NCBI GenBank assembly: GCA_030603495.1 | Contig: JAUVXR010000025.1 | Location: 1-37,976, forward strand | Origin: a bacterium | Lineage (GTDB): Bacteria > Armatimonadota > Zipacnadia > Zipacnadales > Zipacnadaceae | DNA length: 37,976 bases | Direction of reading: 5' to 3' | Shown here: one piece after another, positions 1-7,549 of the stretch | How the letters are laid out: each line of letters begins with the position of its first letter | How positions within the stretch are numbered: position 1 is the first letter of the stretch | Position numbers and translations under genes: made by a program | The notes under the pieces: generated by a model | Database searches by the model: none | Seen by the model: only the letters and a program-made list of their open reading frames with translations | Told to the model about the DNA's origin: nothing

Positions 1-1726
1 CGAGTTCGCTATGGCGCTGAGCCGGATGCTGGATGCCATCGAGCAGACGCCGGGCCTGGCTGGTCCCAAGGGGGCCACGGGAGCTAGGGGCGCTGCAGGC
101 CCCCAGGGAGCCAAGGGCGCTACCGGTGCAGTTGGGCCGGCTGGCCCCAAGGGTGATCCGGGGGAAGTTGACTACGACGAGGTCCGTGCGATCGTCCAGG
201 AGTTGACCAAGGAGTTCGCGGATGAGCTTGCTGATCTGCGCGACGATGTGGACTATCTCCAGGACGACGTCTGGGATCTGGGTGACCGGGTAACTGCTCT
301 GGAGCAGGCCAAGGGACCCGAGGTGACAGGTTGGATTGACTATCGCCTCGGCCTGGCCAGCACCGTCGAGATGGAGGAGTACTACAACAACGGGCTAGTT
401 ACTGAACAGCTGCCGGGAGAGCCAATGTTCTATCCGGCCTATCCATATATCGATGACGACCTCGATATGGGTGGTGAGTTCGACAACCTCACGGCCAAGA
501 TCGGTATTGAGGGAGCGATCACCGACGAGCTGTCCGGCAAGGTCGTCCTGAAGGTCCGCGACACCAGCGATCCGCGGTACTGGACAATGATCGCCCCGGA
601 CGGAATCATGCTGGGGCAACCACGGATCCCGCAGTGGACCATCCTGCCGGCGGTAGATGGACGGCGTGCGGAGACGGTGTGGCTGGATGAGGCCATCCTG
701 CAGTTCCCGACCAGCGGTCTCATCAACGGTGACTGGACAGTAGGTCGCCAGTTCCAGAGCCATGGACTGGGCTTGTTGGTCAACAACGAGCGGATGTCCC
801 AGCAGGGCGTTCGCGGCGAGTTCGACAATGCGCTTGGCTTCCTGGACTGGGAGTTCTTCGCAGGTGGTGCAGGCTATGACTTCTCGAGCCTTGGCATCGA
901 GTCCATCGAGGAGCTGATCTTCTCCGACACCACCTATGGGAACTGGTTTGGTGGGTCGGGGGCGGACGATGGCTACCTGTCGGCTCGTGTCGGCTTGGAC
1001 AATGGGAGCTGGGCGATTGGTGGTAACTGGCTAGTGGATGGCTTTGGCAAGGAGGAAGGCTATAGCGCCGACCTCTGGCTGAAGTTCTGGGGGGGCCGCA
1101 ACCTCTACGTCGAGTACGCCCAGATGAAGGAGAACATGTGGGGAATGGACTCTGGTATCTACGACGATCCCACGGGCGTGATGGGGATGGTGGATATCGT
1201 GGGCGGAGCAGGCTGGGGCCTGCGCGGATACTATTCCGACCTGGACCCCGGCTTCGATCCCTACTTCTCGAGCGTCCATCCGTACTGGGAACCGTACGGA
1301 GACGACTATCAGCCGGCTATTTCCACTGCGCTGATGGGGGGTAGCACGAAGTGGCAACCGTGGCTACCCTGGGAGAAGTGGCTGCGCAATCCGTTGGCGA
1401 TGCCTAACGTCGAGGTTATCGGCGGACAGCTCGCCTTCACGGTCGCCGGCACCCCGTTCGAGGCAATGTACTACAGCCTCGACGCCAACAGTCCCAACTG
1501 GGGTCACACCCAGTGGGCGCCGTATCTGGACTGGATGGCCGATGCTAGCGCGCCGCTGTACGATACCCTGTGGGGTATTCGGATGACCAAGACAGTCGCT
1601 GACGGCGTAGATGTCACAGTGACCTACGCCCGTCAGGAACCGTCAGCTGTAAGCCATCACAGCGAGTTCGGAGATGCCTTCAGCGACGTGCAGCTCTTGG
1701 TCGCCGGTGTCGTAGTTCCGTTCTAA
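1..1726 (+). CDS. SLH-type outer-membrane porin with collagen-like linker (5' partial)
   Basis: The reading frame is open to the left window edge, so the N-terminus, including most of an SLH domain, is missing. The first residues (EFAMALSRMLDAIEQ) look like the end of an SLH repeat, which in this family binds peptidoglycan-linked polymer. Next come 13 uninterrupted Gly-X-Y triplets (53-169), a heptad-rich acidic coiled coil (about 175-310), then some 470 residues rich in aromatics, Gly and Asp with alternating polar/apolar strands, ending in Phe as outer-membrane barrels do. Family knowledge: SLH, coiled coil and barrel is the layout of cyanobacterial SomA-like and Armatimonadota porins that tie the outer membrane to the wall. 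The collagen-like insert between SLH and coiled coil is unusual. The substrate cannot be read from sequence. The gene is followed by its own terminator, so it is probably transcribed separately from what follows. Confidence 0.85.
   Translation, partial: EFAMALSRMLDAIEQTPGLAGPKGATGARGAAGPQGAKGATGAVGPAGPKGDPGEVDYDEVRAIVQELTKEFADELADLRDDVDYLQDDVWDLGDRVTALEQAKGPEVTGWIDYRLGLASTVEMEEYYNNGLVTEQLPGEPMFYPAYPYIDDDLDMGGEFDNLTAKIGIEGAITDELSGKVVLKVRDTSDPRYWTMIAPDGIMLGQPRIPQWTILPAVDGRRAETVWLDEAILQFPTSGLINGDWTVGRQFQSHGLGLLVNNERMSQQGVRGEFDNALGFLDWEFFAGGAGYDFSSLGIESIEELIFSDTTYGNWFGGSGADDGYLSARVGLDNGSWAIGGNWLVDGFGKEEGYSADLWLKFWGGRNLYVEYAQMKENMWGMDSGIYDDPTGVMGMVDIVGGAGWGLRGYYSDLDPGFDPYFSSVHPYWEPYGDDYQPAISTALMGGSTKWQPWLPWEKWLRNPLAMPNVEVIGGQLAFTVAGTPFEAMYYSLDANSPNWGHTQWAPYLDWMADASAPLYDTLWGIRMTKTVADGVDVTVTYARQEPSAVSHHSEFGDAFSDVQLLVAGVVVPF
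53..169 (+). repeat. Collagen-like Gly-X-Y repeat (13 triplets)
   Basis: Thirteen successive codon triplets encode Gly-X-Y with frequent GPK, GAT and GPA units and end at GEV. They sit between the SLH tail and the coiled coil of the porin. Bacterial collagen-like tracts form stable trimeric rods, which matches a trimeric porin. That structural role is inferred. Confidence 0.9.
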
Positions 1727-1758
1727 CTAAGGGACGCGACAGCCGACTGAACCGATAC

Positions 1759-1791
1759 GGGGACCTGGGTAACCAGGTCCCCGTTTTCTTT
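1759..1791 (+). terminator. Intrinsic terminator of the porin gene
   Basis: A perfect 10-bp inverted repeat (GGGGACCTGG / CCAGGTCCCC) closes over a GTAA tetraloop and is followed by the T-rich run GTTTTCTTT. It lies 32 bases after the porin stop codon. The stem is mostly G:C and the tail suits Rho-independent termination. Confidence 0.93.
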
Positions 1792-2082
1792 ATGCGCGAG
1801 AGGGCCACGCAGCAAGCGGTAACCCGACCGTGCGGGTAGAGCGTCGGCAGAAGTGCTTGTGTCTGTCTGAAGATGATGGAAGCAATCGAGTGCTCAGTGA
1901 ATTCCTGGGTGGCGGAACGTGGCTGCTGGCTGGCCTCATCTTCGACTTCAACGTATACGGATTCTGGGTATAGCAATGGGGCAGTAGCTAGCGGGCTGGT
2001 GTTGTGGGACGCCGCTCAGGAAATCAGGCCGCAAGCCCCCCATTTGTGGGGGAGCATTTCACCTGCGATGATCTCCGGCAGC
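1792..2082. other. Non-coding spacer between porin terminator and ALDH
   Basis: No credible gene is seen here. A plus-strand open frame starting at 1873 crosses into the ALDH gene with no family resemblance, so it is treated as chance. A small hairpin (CCCCC, ATTTGT, GGGGG at 2037-2052) lies about 30 bases past the minus-strand ALDH stop and could aid termination or pausing, but it has no T-run. Confidence 0.6.
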
Positions 2083-3537
2083 TCAGCTCCCATCAGAACA
2101 GCAGTACACCACTTTGTGTTCAGTGTAGAATTGGATTCCGGTTTCACCGGCCTCAGGCAGACCCGACCCGGAAGCTTTCCGCCCCCCGAACGGAAGCTGA
2201 GGCTCCTTGTAGGCAGTATGCAGGTTCACATGCACCAGGCCCGCCTCGATTCCGTCAACAAAGCGCTGGGCCCGGCTGAGATCGCGGGTGTACACGGAGG
2301 CGCTTAGCCCAAACTCCACACTGTTGGCCACTTCTAGAGCACCGTCCAGGTCCGGCACCTCAATGCAGCAGACTACCGGCCCGAAAATCTCCTCTTGAGC
2401 AATTTGCATCTCAGGCTCAACGCCCTCGAACACAGTGGGCTGGAAGAAGTAGCCATGATCGTAGCTGTTGCCCTCTAGCCGCTTCCCGCCGCAGAGCAGG
2501 CGCGCTCCCTCCTCTTGACCGATTGCGACATAACGGGCAACCCGCTCGAGCTGACCCTGGCTGGCTACAGGCCCCATATCCGTCTGCTCATCTGTTCCTG
2601 ACCCAACCCGAATGGCTTCCACTCGTGAGATGAACTGGTCCATAAAATCGGCAGCAATGGGCTGCTCAAGTATAATTCGACTGGTGGAAGTACACCATTG
2701 GCCTGCGCAACTGAACGCGGCGGTTATGCAGTCTTCGACGGCTAGATTCAAGTCCGCATCCCGCAGGACTATCGCAGGGTTCTTGCCCCCCATTTCTAGT
2801 TGCGTGGGCGTGAGATTCTGGGCGGCCATTTGGTGGATTTGCCTGCCTACCTCCGTCGAGCCAGTGAAGGAAATGGCCTTTACCTGCGGATCTGTTACGA
2901 GCCTGGTGCCAATCCGGCCGCCCGCACCGCAGACCAGGTTCAGTACCCCCGACGGCAACCCCGCCTGATCAAACAGGCGCACGAACTCCATACCTATCAA
3001 GGGCGTAATACTGGCGGGCTTGAATACTACGGTATTCCCTGCGATCAGGGCCGGGACAATCTTACGCCCGGGAACGTTCAAAGGAAAATTCCACGGAGAA
3101 ATCACCGAGACTACTCCCCGAGGCTCGCGCACCATATAGCTATGAATACCGCGGCGGCGCGAGGGAGCCACCAGACCTCCCAGGCGCTCCGCATGGTGCA
3201 TCTGGAATTCCATTTCGGTAATAGCAGCCTCGACCTCCGCCTGGGATTCGCGGAGCGTTTTGCCATTCTCCCGGGTGATTAGCTCAGCAATTGGGCCCCG
3301 CTTTTCCTTGAGTAGGTTGCACGCCTGTGACACAATCTCAAGCCGCCGGGGGAAGGGAAGCTCTCGCCATTCAGAAAAGGCCTGCGCCGCTGCTTCCAGA
3401 GCTGCGTCTACTTCCGCCTCACCTGACGAGGGTATCTCGGCGAGCACATCTCGAGTGTCGGCGGGATTTATATCAATTATGGTATTTTCCGAAGCGGCCG
3501 ATTGCCATTGGCCCGCAATGTAGTTGCCTATTTCCAT
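2083..3537 (-). CDS. NAD(P)-dependent aldehyde dehydrogenase, KGSADH-like
   Basis: This 484-residue protein has the full ALDH superfamily layout. Visible residues are the oxyanion Asn150 (SPWNFP), the cofactor Lys173 (FKPAS), the general base Glu248 (LEMGGK) and the nucleophile Cys282 in GQWCTS. The C-terminal stretch (VHVNL..., QLPFGGRKASG) resembles 2-oxoglutarate semialdehyde dehydrogenases and the Bacillus YcbD group. Such enzymes oxidise a small or sugar-acid-derived aldehyde to the acid in the cytoplasm. It is the last gene of the minus-strand operon, 59 bases after E1-beta. A role in removing an aldehyde made by the E1 pair, as AcoD does beside acetoin dehydrogenase, is possible. The exact substrate is unknown. 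Confidence 0.92.
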   Translation of the reverse strand: MEIGNYIAGQWQSAASENTIIDINPADTRDVLAEIPSSGEAEVDAALEAAAQAFSEWRELPFPRRLEIVSQACNLLKEKRGPIAELITRENGKTLRESQAEVEAAITEMEFQMHHAERLGGLVAPSRRRGIHSYMVREPRGVVSVISPWNFPLNVPGRKIVPALIAGNTVVFKPASITPLIGMEFVRLFDQAGLPSGVLNLVCGAGGRIGTRLVTDPQVKAISFTGSTEVGRQIHQMAAQNLTPTQLEMGGKNPAIVLRDADLNLAVEDCITAAFSCAGQWCTSTSRIILEQPIAADFMDQFISRVEAIRVGSGTDEQTDMGPVASQGQLERVARYVAIGQEEGARLLCGGKRLEGNSYDHGYFFQPTVFEGVEPEMQIAQEEIFGPVVCCIEVPDLDGALEVANSVEFGLSASVYTRDLSRAQRFVDGIEAGLVHVNLHTAYKEPQLPFGGRKASGSGLPEAGETGIQFYTEHKVVYCCSDGS

Positions 3538-3596
3538 GGGCTAGCCCTTCGTTGCTAAGATCTGTGTGCTCTCAGAGTATTGCCCGACGGAGTGGT

Positions 3597-4586
3597 CTAC
3601 CGAGTGGGTTTGCCTTGCATACATTTCCATGCTGCCGCAGTCACGTCCTCAACCTGGGGAATCACGGCCTTTTCTAGAGGGGGACTGAAGGGAACCGGGG
3701 TTGCCAAAGCCCCCACACGACTGACTGGAGCTAATAGTTCGCCGAAGAGTTCAGTAGAAATCAAGGCAGCGATCTCTGCCGTTACCCCAAAATCAATCAC
3801 TCCCTCGTCGACCACTACCGCCCGTCGTGTCCGCGCCACCGATGCCAGCACCGTCTCCCGATCCAGAGGTACCAAGCTCCTTAGGTCCACCACCTCCGCA
3901 TCTACGTCCTGGTTGGCCAGCTCTTCCGCCGCCTGCAGAGCGATCTGGGTCATACGAGAAAGCCCTATCAGGGTCAAATCGGTGCCCGGGCGCTTGACCT
4001 CGGCCTTGCCGAGCGGAACCCGGTGGCGTCCCGCCGGGACCAAGCCTTTTTCCCCGTAGAGTAACTTGTGCTCCAGAACGACTACGGGATCATCACACTC
4101 GATAGCGGTGGCCAACAATCCCAGAGCGTCGGCGGGCGTCGCCGGCAGGACCACACGCAGTCCAGGAGTGTGGGCGAACCAGGCCTGGGGAGATTGAGAA
4201 TGCTGTGCCGCAGCGGAATTGCGAGCGCCAATCGGAGCGCGGACGGTAAGCGGTATCGTGGCCTGCCCCCCACTCATATAGCGCAGCTTAGCGGCCTGAT
4301 TGCACAACTGATCCATGCACATGGTGAGAAAATCAGAAAACATAATCTCAACTACTGGTCGCCACCCACACAGGGCCAAACCAATGCCGCAACCCATGAA
4401 ACTGGCTTCGGAAAGGGGAGTCTCGCGGATGCGCTCAGGCCCGAATTCCGCCAACAAGCCGTCTGTAACTGTGAAAATACCGCCCAATGACCCGATGTCT
4501 TCGCCCAGGATTAGGACCTTCGGGTCCTCCCGCATGGCCTCGGCCAGCGCTCGGTTAAGAGCGGCAGCGTAGGTTATCTCGGGCAT
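3597..4586 (-). CDS. 2-oxoacid/acetoin dehydrogenase E1 component, beta subunit
   Basis: The 329-residue protein matches the transketolase-like pyrimidine-binding and C-terminal domains of E1-beta (PdhB, AcoB, BkdB type). Features are GEDIG near residue 28, the RIRETPLSE segment that contacts thiamine diphosphate, APIGAR, and the C-terminal LRSLVPLDRETV strand typical of transketolase_C. It forms an alpha2beta2 heterotetramer with the neighbouring alpha subunit and uses ThDP to decarboxylate a 2-oxoacid or cleave acetoin. Its ATG overlaps the TGA of the alpha gene (TGATG), so the two are translationally coupled, as expected for a 1:1 complex. No E2 or E3 gene follows; the next gene is an aldehyde dehydrogenase. 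Confidence 0.92.
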   Translation of the reverse strand: MPEITYAAALNRALAEAMREDPKVLILGEDIGSLGGIFTVTDGLLAEFGPERIRETPLSEASFMGCGIGLALCGWRPVVEIMFSDFLTMCMDQLCNQAAKLRYMSGGQATIPLTVRAPIGARNSAAAQHSQSPQAWFAHTPGLRVVLPATPADALGLLATAIECDDPVVVLEHKLLYGEKGLVPAGRHRVPLGKAEVKRPGTDLTLIGLSRMTQIALQAAEELANQDVDAEVVDLRSLVPLDRETVLASVARTRRAVVVDEGVIDFGVTAEIAALISTELFGELLAPVSRVGALATPVPFSPPLEKAVIPQVEDVTAAAWKCMQGKPTR

Positions 4587-5548
4587 CAGCCGCTACCCTC
4601 CTGCGTCGCGTACACGTCCTCGGTCGCCGCGCCCGGTTCGGGAAAGGGGCTTTGCCGAGCAAAACGCTCGGCCTCATCAACTTGAGCTATTATCGCGGCG
4701 TTGATTTCTAATAGCTCCTCAGGGGTAGCCTCGCCCTGGGCTATCAATCGCTTTTCCAGTCGAGCGAGGGGACAGGCAGCCTGAGCCGCTTGTAGCTCTT
4801 CGCGGGAACGGTATCTGCGAGTGGGCTGAGCTGAATGATGGCCGCCCCATCGGATGGTAGCGCATTCCAGTAAAACAGGTTTACCTTCTCGGACCCGCTG
4901 CACGGCCCACTGGCTGGCTTCGAGCATCGCCACAGCATCGTTGCCGTCCACTCTTCGGGTCTCCAGGCCGTGGGCCTGGGCAATAGCCGCAGCACCTCTG
5001 CCGCCTTGGCGCTTCTGAACTGGCACCGAAATGGCATACTGGTTATTCTCGCAGACAAAGAGGAGCGGCAGGTGCCACAAACTCGCCAGGTTCAGGCTCT
5101 CGTGAAAAGGACCTTCTTCGACGGCGGCATCACCAAAGAAAACAACGGTCACTCGCCCGTCGTCTGCCAAGCCGCTGGCCAGAGCAACTCCTGTCGCAAT
5201 AGGTATGCTCGCGGCGACAATGCCATTAGCGCCTAGTATGCCCCGCTCGAACGCCGCGACATGCATTGACCCTCCCTTGCCTCGACAATAGCCGGTGGCG
5301 CGTCCCATAATCTCGGCTAAGGTACGAGCCGGATCGGCCCCCTTGGCTAAGCAGTGACCATGCCCACGGTGAGTGCTGAGGATATGGTCATCGTCTCTCA
5401 ACCAGTGACACACGCCGACGGCGATGGCCTCCTGGCCCCAGTATAGATGCGCGAATCCAGGAACCAGGCCGGCACGGTGCAGCTCCGCGACCCGCTCTTC
5501 GAAGCGACGAATCAACAGCATTTTGCGATAGGCTGGCAGGTATTTCAT
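4586..5548 (-). CDS. 2-oxoacid/acetoin dehydrogenase E1 component, alpha subunit
   Basis: This 320-residue E1-alpha has the RRFEERV start region, the HRGHGH segment near residue 60, and a ThDP/Mg motif running from GDA (139-141) to ENN (167-169). Family members usually read GDG, so Ala141 is a mild deviation. Overall it looks closest to AcoA or PdhA. It combines with E1-beta to make the ThDP decarboxylase of a 2-oxoacid or acetoin dehydrogenase. The gene is first in its operon and begins only about 8 bases after the predicted transcription start of the promoter at 5563-5591, with no Shine-Dalgarno visible. Its partner E2/E3 subunits must be elsewhere, or the pair acts alone. Confidence 0.92.
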   Translation of the reverse strand: MKYLPAYRKMLLIRRFEERVAELHRAGLVPGFAHLYWGQEAIAVGVCHWLRDDDHILSTHRGHGHCLAKGADPARTLAEIMGRATGYCRGKGGSMHVAAFERGILGANGIVAASIPIATGVALASGLADDGRVTVVFFGDAAVEEGPFHESLNLASLWHLPLLFVCENNQYAISVPVQKRQGGRGAAAIAQAHGLETRRVDGNDAVAMLEASQWAVQRVREGKPVLLECATIRWGGHHSAQPTRRYRSREELQAAQAACPLARLEKRLIAQGEATPEELLEINAAIIAQVDEAERFARQSPFPEPGAATEDVYATQEGSG

Positions 5549-5562
5549 GTCGCTATCGTAAT

Positions 5563-5591
5563 ATTATGCTATACTGCTATTTGTTTGTCAA
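5563..5591 (-). promoter_or_regulatory. Sigma70-type promoter for the E1/ALDH operon
   Basis: On the minus strand a perfect -35 box TTGACA (5586-5591) is followed by exactly 17 bases and the -10 box CATAAT (5563-5568). The expected start is near 5556, leaving about 8 bases before the E1-alpha ATG at 5548. The element lies in the 70-bp divergent gap and its -35 box touches the leader of the plus-strand SDR. Confidence 0.82.
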
Positions 5592-5601
5592 ATGGATGAT
5601 C

Positions 5602-5611
5602 CTGAGGGAGT
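5602..5611 (+). promoter_or_regulatory. Ribosome binding site fixing the SDR start
   Basis: GAGGGAG sits about 8 bases before the ATG at 5619. The upstream in-frame ATG at 5592 has no such site and would place the Shine-Dalgarno inside the coding sequence. Confidence 0.75.
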
Positions 5612-5618
5612 TATTACA

Positions 5619-6377
5619 ATGTTTGAGCTCACTGACAAGACAGCACTGGTTACTGGCGCCGGTTCGGGAATCGGGCGTGGCATCGCAGAAACATTCGTCG
5701 CCCAGGGCGCCCGCGTGGGCATCGCCGACATTGACCTCGAAGCCGCCGAGACCGTGGCTGAGCATCTCGGCGAGGCCGCACAGGACCTTCAGTGCGATGT
5801 CACTAACCGTGCCCAGTGCAGTAAGGCCCTTGGTGCTGTAGTAGACACCTGGGGCCACTGTGATATCGTCGTTTGTAGCGCCGGGATCAGTTTCGTCGGA
5901 GATATCGAAGCCACTCAGGATGCTGATTGGGACCGCGTTCTAGCAGTCAATCTAACCGGCTCGTTCAACGTCGCCAAGGAGGCCATTCCCCAGTTCCGAA
6001 CTCAGGGTGGCGGTGTACTCATCTTTGTCGCATCGGTTCTGGGAATCGTTGGTAGTCGCGAGCGGATAGCCTACTGTGCAAGCAAGGGTGGCGTAGTCTC
6101 CCTGACCCGCGCTCTGGCTCTTGACCATGCCCACGAGAACATCCGGGTTAACGCAATTTGCCCAGGGACAATTCATACCGGAATGACCGAAATCCTCATC
6201 GAGGAGCACTACGAAGATCGCGAAGCTGCCCTGAAAATGTTCCATTCCCGCCAGCCTACCGGGAAAATGGGTGAGCCTGCCGATGTGGCCGCCGCTGCAG
6301 TATATCTGGCTAGCGACAATGCCAAGTTTGTGACCGGCAGTCTGCTTACCGTAGATGGGGCCTGGACGACAGGCTAA
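5619..6377 (+). CDS. SDR family NAD(P)-dependent oxidoreductase
   Basis: This is a classical short-chain dehydrogenase of 252 residues with TGAGSGIG (12-19) and the triad Ser139, Tyr152 and Lys156 in AYCASK. The NNAG motif is changed to CSAG. The frame opens upstream at 5592, but GAGGGAG lies 8 bases before the ATG at 5619, which gives the standard SDR N-terminus, so 5619 is preferred. It likely oxidises or reduces a sugar, polyol or keto-acid hydroxyl; CPGTIHTGMTE resembles BDH2 and 2-keto-3-deoxy-fuconate dehydrogenase-like enzymes only weakly. The gene is divergent from the E1/ALDH operon and its 3' end overlaps the convergent M24 gene by 4 bases. Confidence 0.9.
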   Translation: MFELTDKTALVTGAGSGIGRGIAETFVAQGARVGIADIDLEAAETVAEHLGEAAQDLQCDVTNRAQCSKALGAVVDTWGHCDIVVCSAGISFVGDIEATQDADWDRVLAVNLTGSFNVAKEAIPQFRTQGGGVLIFVASVLGIVGSRERIAYCASKGGVVSLTRALALDHAHENIRVNAICPGTIHTGMTEILIEEHYEDREAALKMFHSRQPTGKMGEPADVAAAAVYLASDNAKFVTGSLLTVDGAWTTG

Positions 6378-7543
6378 ACCAACGAACGGTCGCCGCTCGA
6401 AAGAACCCGATGAGTGCCTCCCTGTTCGGCGACAATGTCTTCGATGCGGATTCCCCCGAAGCCCTCCTGGTATAGTCCGGGCTCGACCGAGTGGACATAG
6501 CCGTCCCGCAGAGGTTCGGGGTTGCCTGGAGCGACAAAGGGTACCGGTTCGTGGTAACGCCACCCGATGCCGTGGCCGGTGATGTGCACGAAATAGTCGC
6601 CCAGCCCGCGGTGCTCAATGACGGAGCGAGCAGCCCGGTCTACCTCGTCACAGGGCACTCCCGCCTGGCAAGCGCCAATGGCGGACTGCTGGGCTTCCCT
6701 GACAATCGCGTGCCACTCAAGCTGCTGCTCGGACGCTTCGCCCCCCGCGACGCGAGTCCGCGTGTTATCAGCCCAGAAACCATCTACTACCACGCCCAGT
6801 TCGAGCACTACTATCTCGCCGGCATGAATGGTCCGGTCGGTACTGATTACACAGGGCCGCCAGGCAAAAGCGGTATCAGGCCCACTGGAAACCTGAGCGA
6901 AGGCCCGCACCCGGGATACTTCCTCCAGCCGCGTGCCTTCGGACACGATCGCGGCTTCGACGAGGCCGACCATTTCGGCGTCGGTCCGGCCCGGCTCAAG
7001 GGTCTGGGTGAATCGGGTCAGTCCAATCGCGGCAACCTGGTTGGCCAACGCCAAGCGCTCAAGCTCGCAGTCGGTCTTGACCGCCCGTTGATCCATGAGC
7101 AGATTGGTAGCATCAACTAGTGTTGCGCCTTCTATCGCTGACTCTACCATGCGCCAGGTTAGCTCTGACGGGACCGCCATTTCGCCGGCATTGGTCGCGG
7201 GGGCCACCCACTCGAATTCGCGCTCCACACCGATCCGCTTCATCCCCCGACAGGCCTGTTTGAGGTAGACACCGATCTGCTCATAGGGATCGGGCGCTCC
7301 CACCAGCGCCCACTCAAACAACTGCCGATCGCTGATCCAGGTGTCGGCGGATTCAGCCTCCTCAGCCGACGGCACGATCAAAGTCGCCTCACCATCGGCG
7401 CGATACACTACAAAGCTGAATCCGCTCATCGGCCAGTAGCCGCTCAGCAGCAGGACGTTTTCCGGCAGCCGGCAGACCAGCGCATTGAGGTCGGCGGTGC
7501 GCAGCGCTTCGACCAGCCGGTGGTGCCGCGCGGAGTCTCTCAT
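6374..7543 (-). CDS. M24-family (Xaa-Pro aminopeptidase/creatinase-like) protein
   Basis: The 389-residue protein has a creatinase-type N-terminal domain (about 1-150) and a pita-bread M24 domain. The metal-ligand positions read Glu248 (VLELG), Asp259 (ADNTRT), His324 (GHGIG), Glu354 (SVEPG) and Glu368 (RIEDI). In typical aminopeptidase P/prolidase the first ligand is Asp, so Glu248 is a deviation that may alter metal binding or mark a creatinase-like or other C-N hydrolase subgroup. It is cytoplasmic with no signal peptide. The start is supported by GGGAGGAG 9 bases upstream, inside the end of the preceding SDR gene, so the two are co-transcribed and probably coupled. A peptidase working among sugar enzymes is odd; it may hydrolyse a non-peptide amide. 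Confidence 0.88.
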   Translation of the reverse strand: MRDSARHHRLVEALRTADLNALVCRLPENVLLLSGYWPMSGFSFVVYRADGEATLIVPSAEEAESADTWISDRQLFEWALVGAPDPYEQIGVYLKQACRGMKRIGVEREFEWVAPATNAGEMAVPSELTWRMVESAIEGATLVDATNLLMDQRAVKTDCELERLALANQVAAIGLTRFTQTLEPGRTDAEMVGLVEAAIVSEGTRLEEVSRVRAFAQVSSGPDTAFAWRPCVISTDRTIHAGEIVVLELGVVVDGFWADNTRTRVAGGEASEQQLEWHAIVREAQQSAIGACQAGVPCDEVDRAARSVIEHRGLGDYFVHITGHGIGWRYHEPVPFVAPGNPEPLRDGYVHSVEPGLYQEGFGGIRIEDIVAEQGGTHRVLSSGDRSLV

Positions 7544-7549
7544 AGCGTG

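Noticed and set aside
53-169. Collagen-like tract as a sign of phage tail fibre or eukaryotic origin
   Set aside because: It is embedded in one continuous frame with SLH and porin segments, and the neighbours are bacterial metabolic genes.
2037-2052. CCCCC-ATTTGT-GGGGG hairpin as ALDH terminator
   Set aside because: The stem is only 5 bp and no T-run follows on either strand, so it is not called as a terminator.
1873-2307. Plus-strand open frame of 144 codons after the porin
   Set aside because: No family resemblance, no clear ribosome site and it overlaps the end of the ALDH gene on the opposite strand.
5592-5618. Upstream ATG extending the SDR by nine residues
   Set aside because: The Shine-Dalgarno GAGGGAG lies inside this stretch and correctly serves the ATG at 5619.
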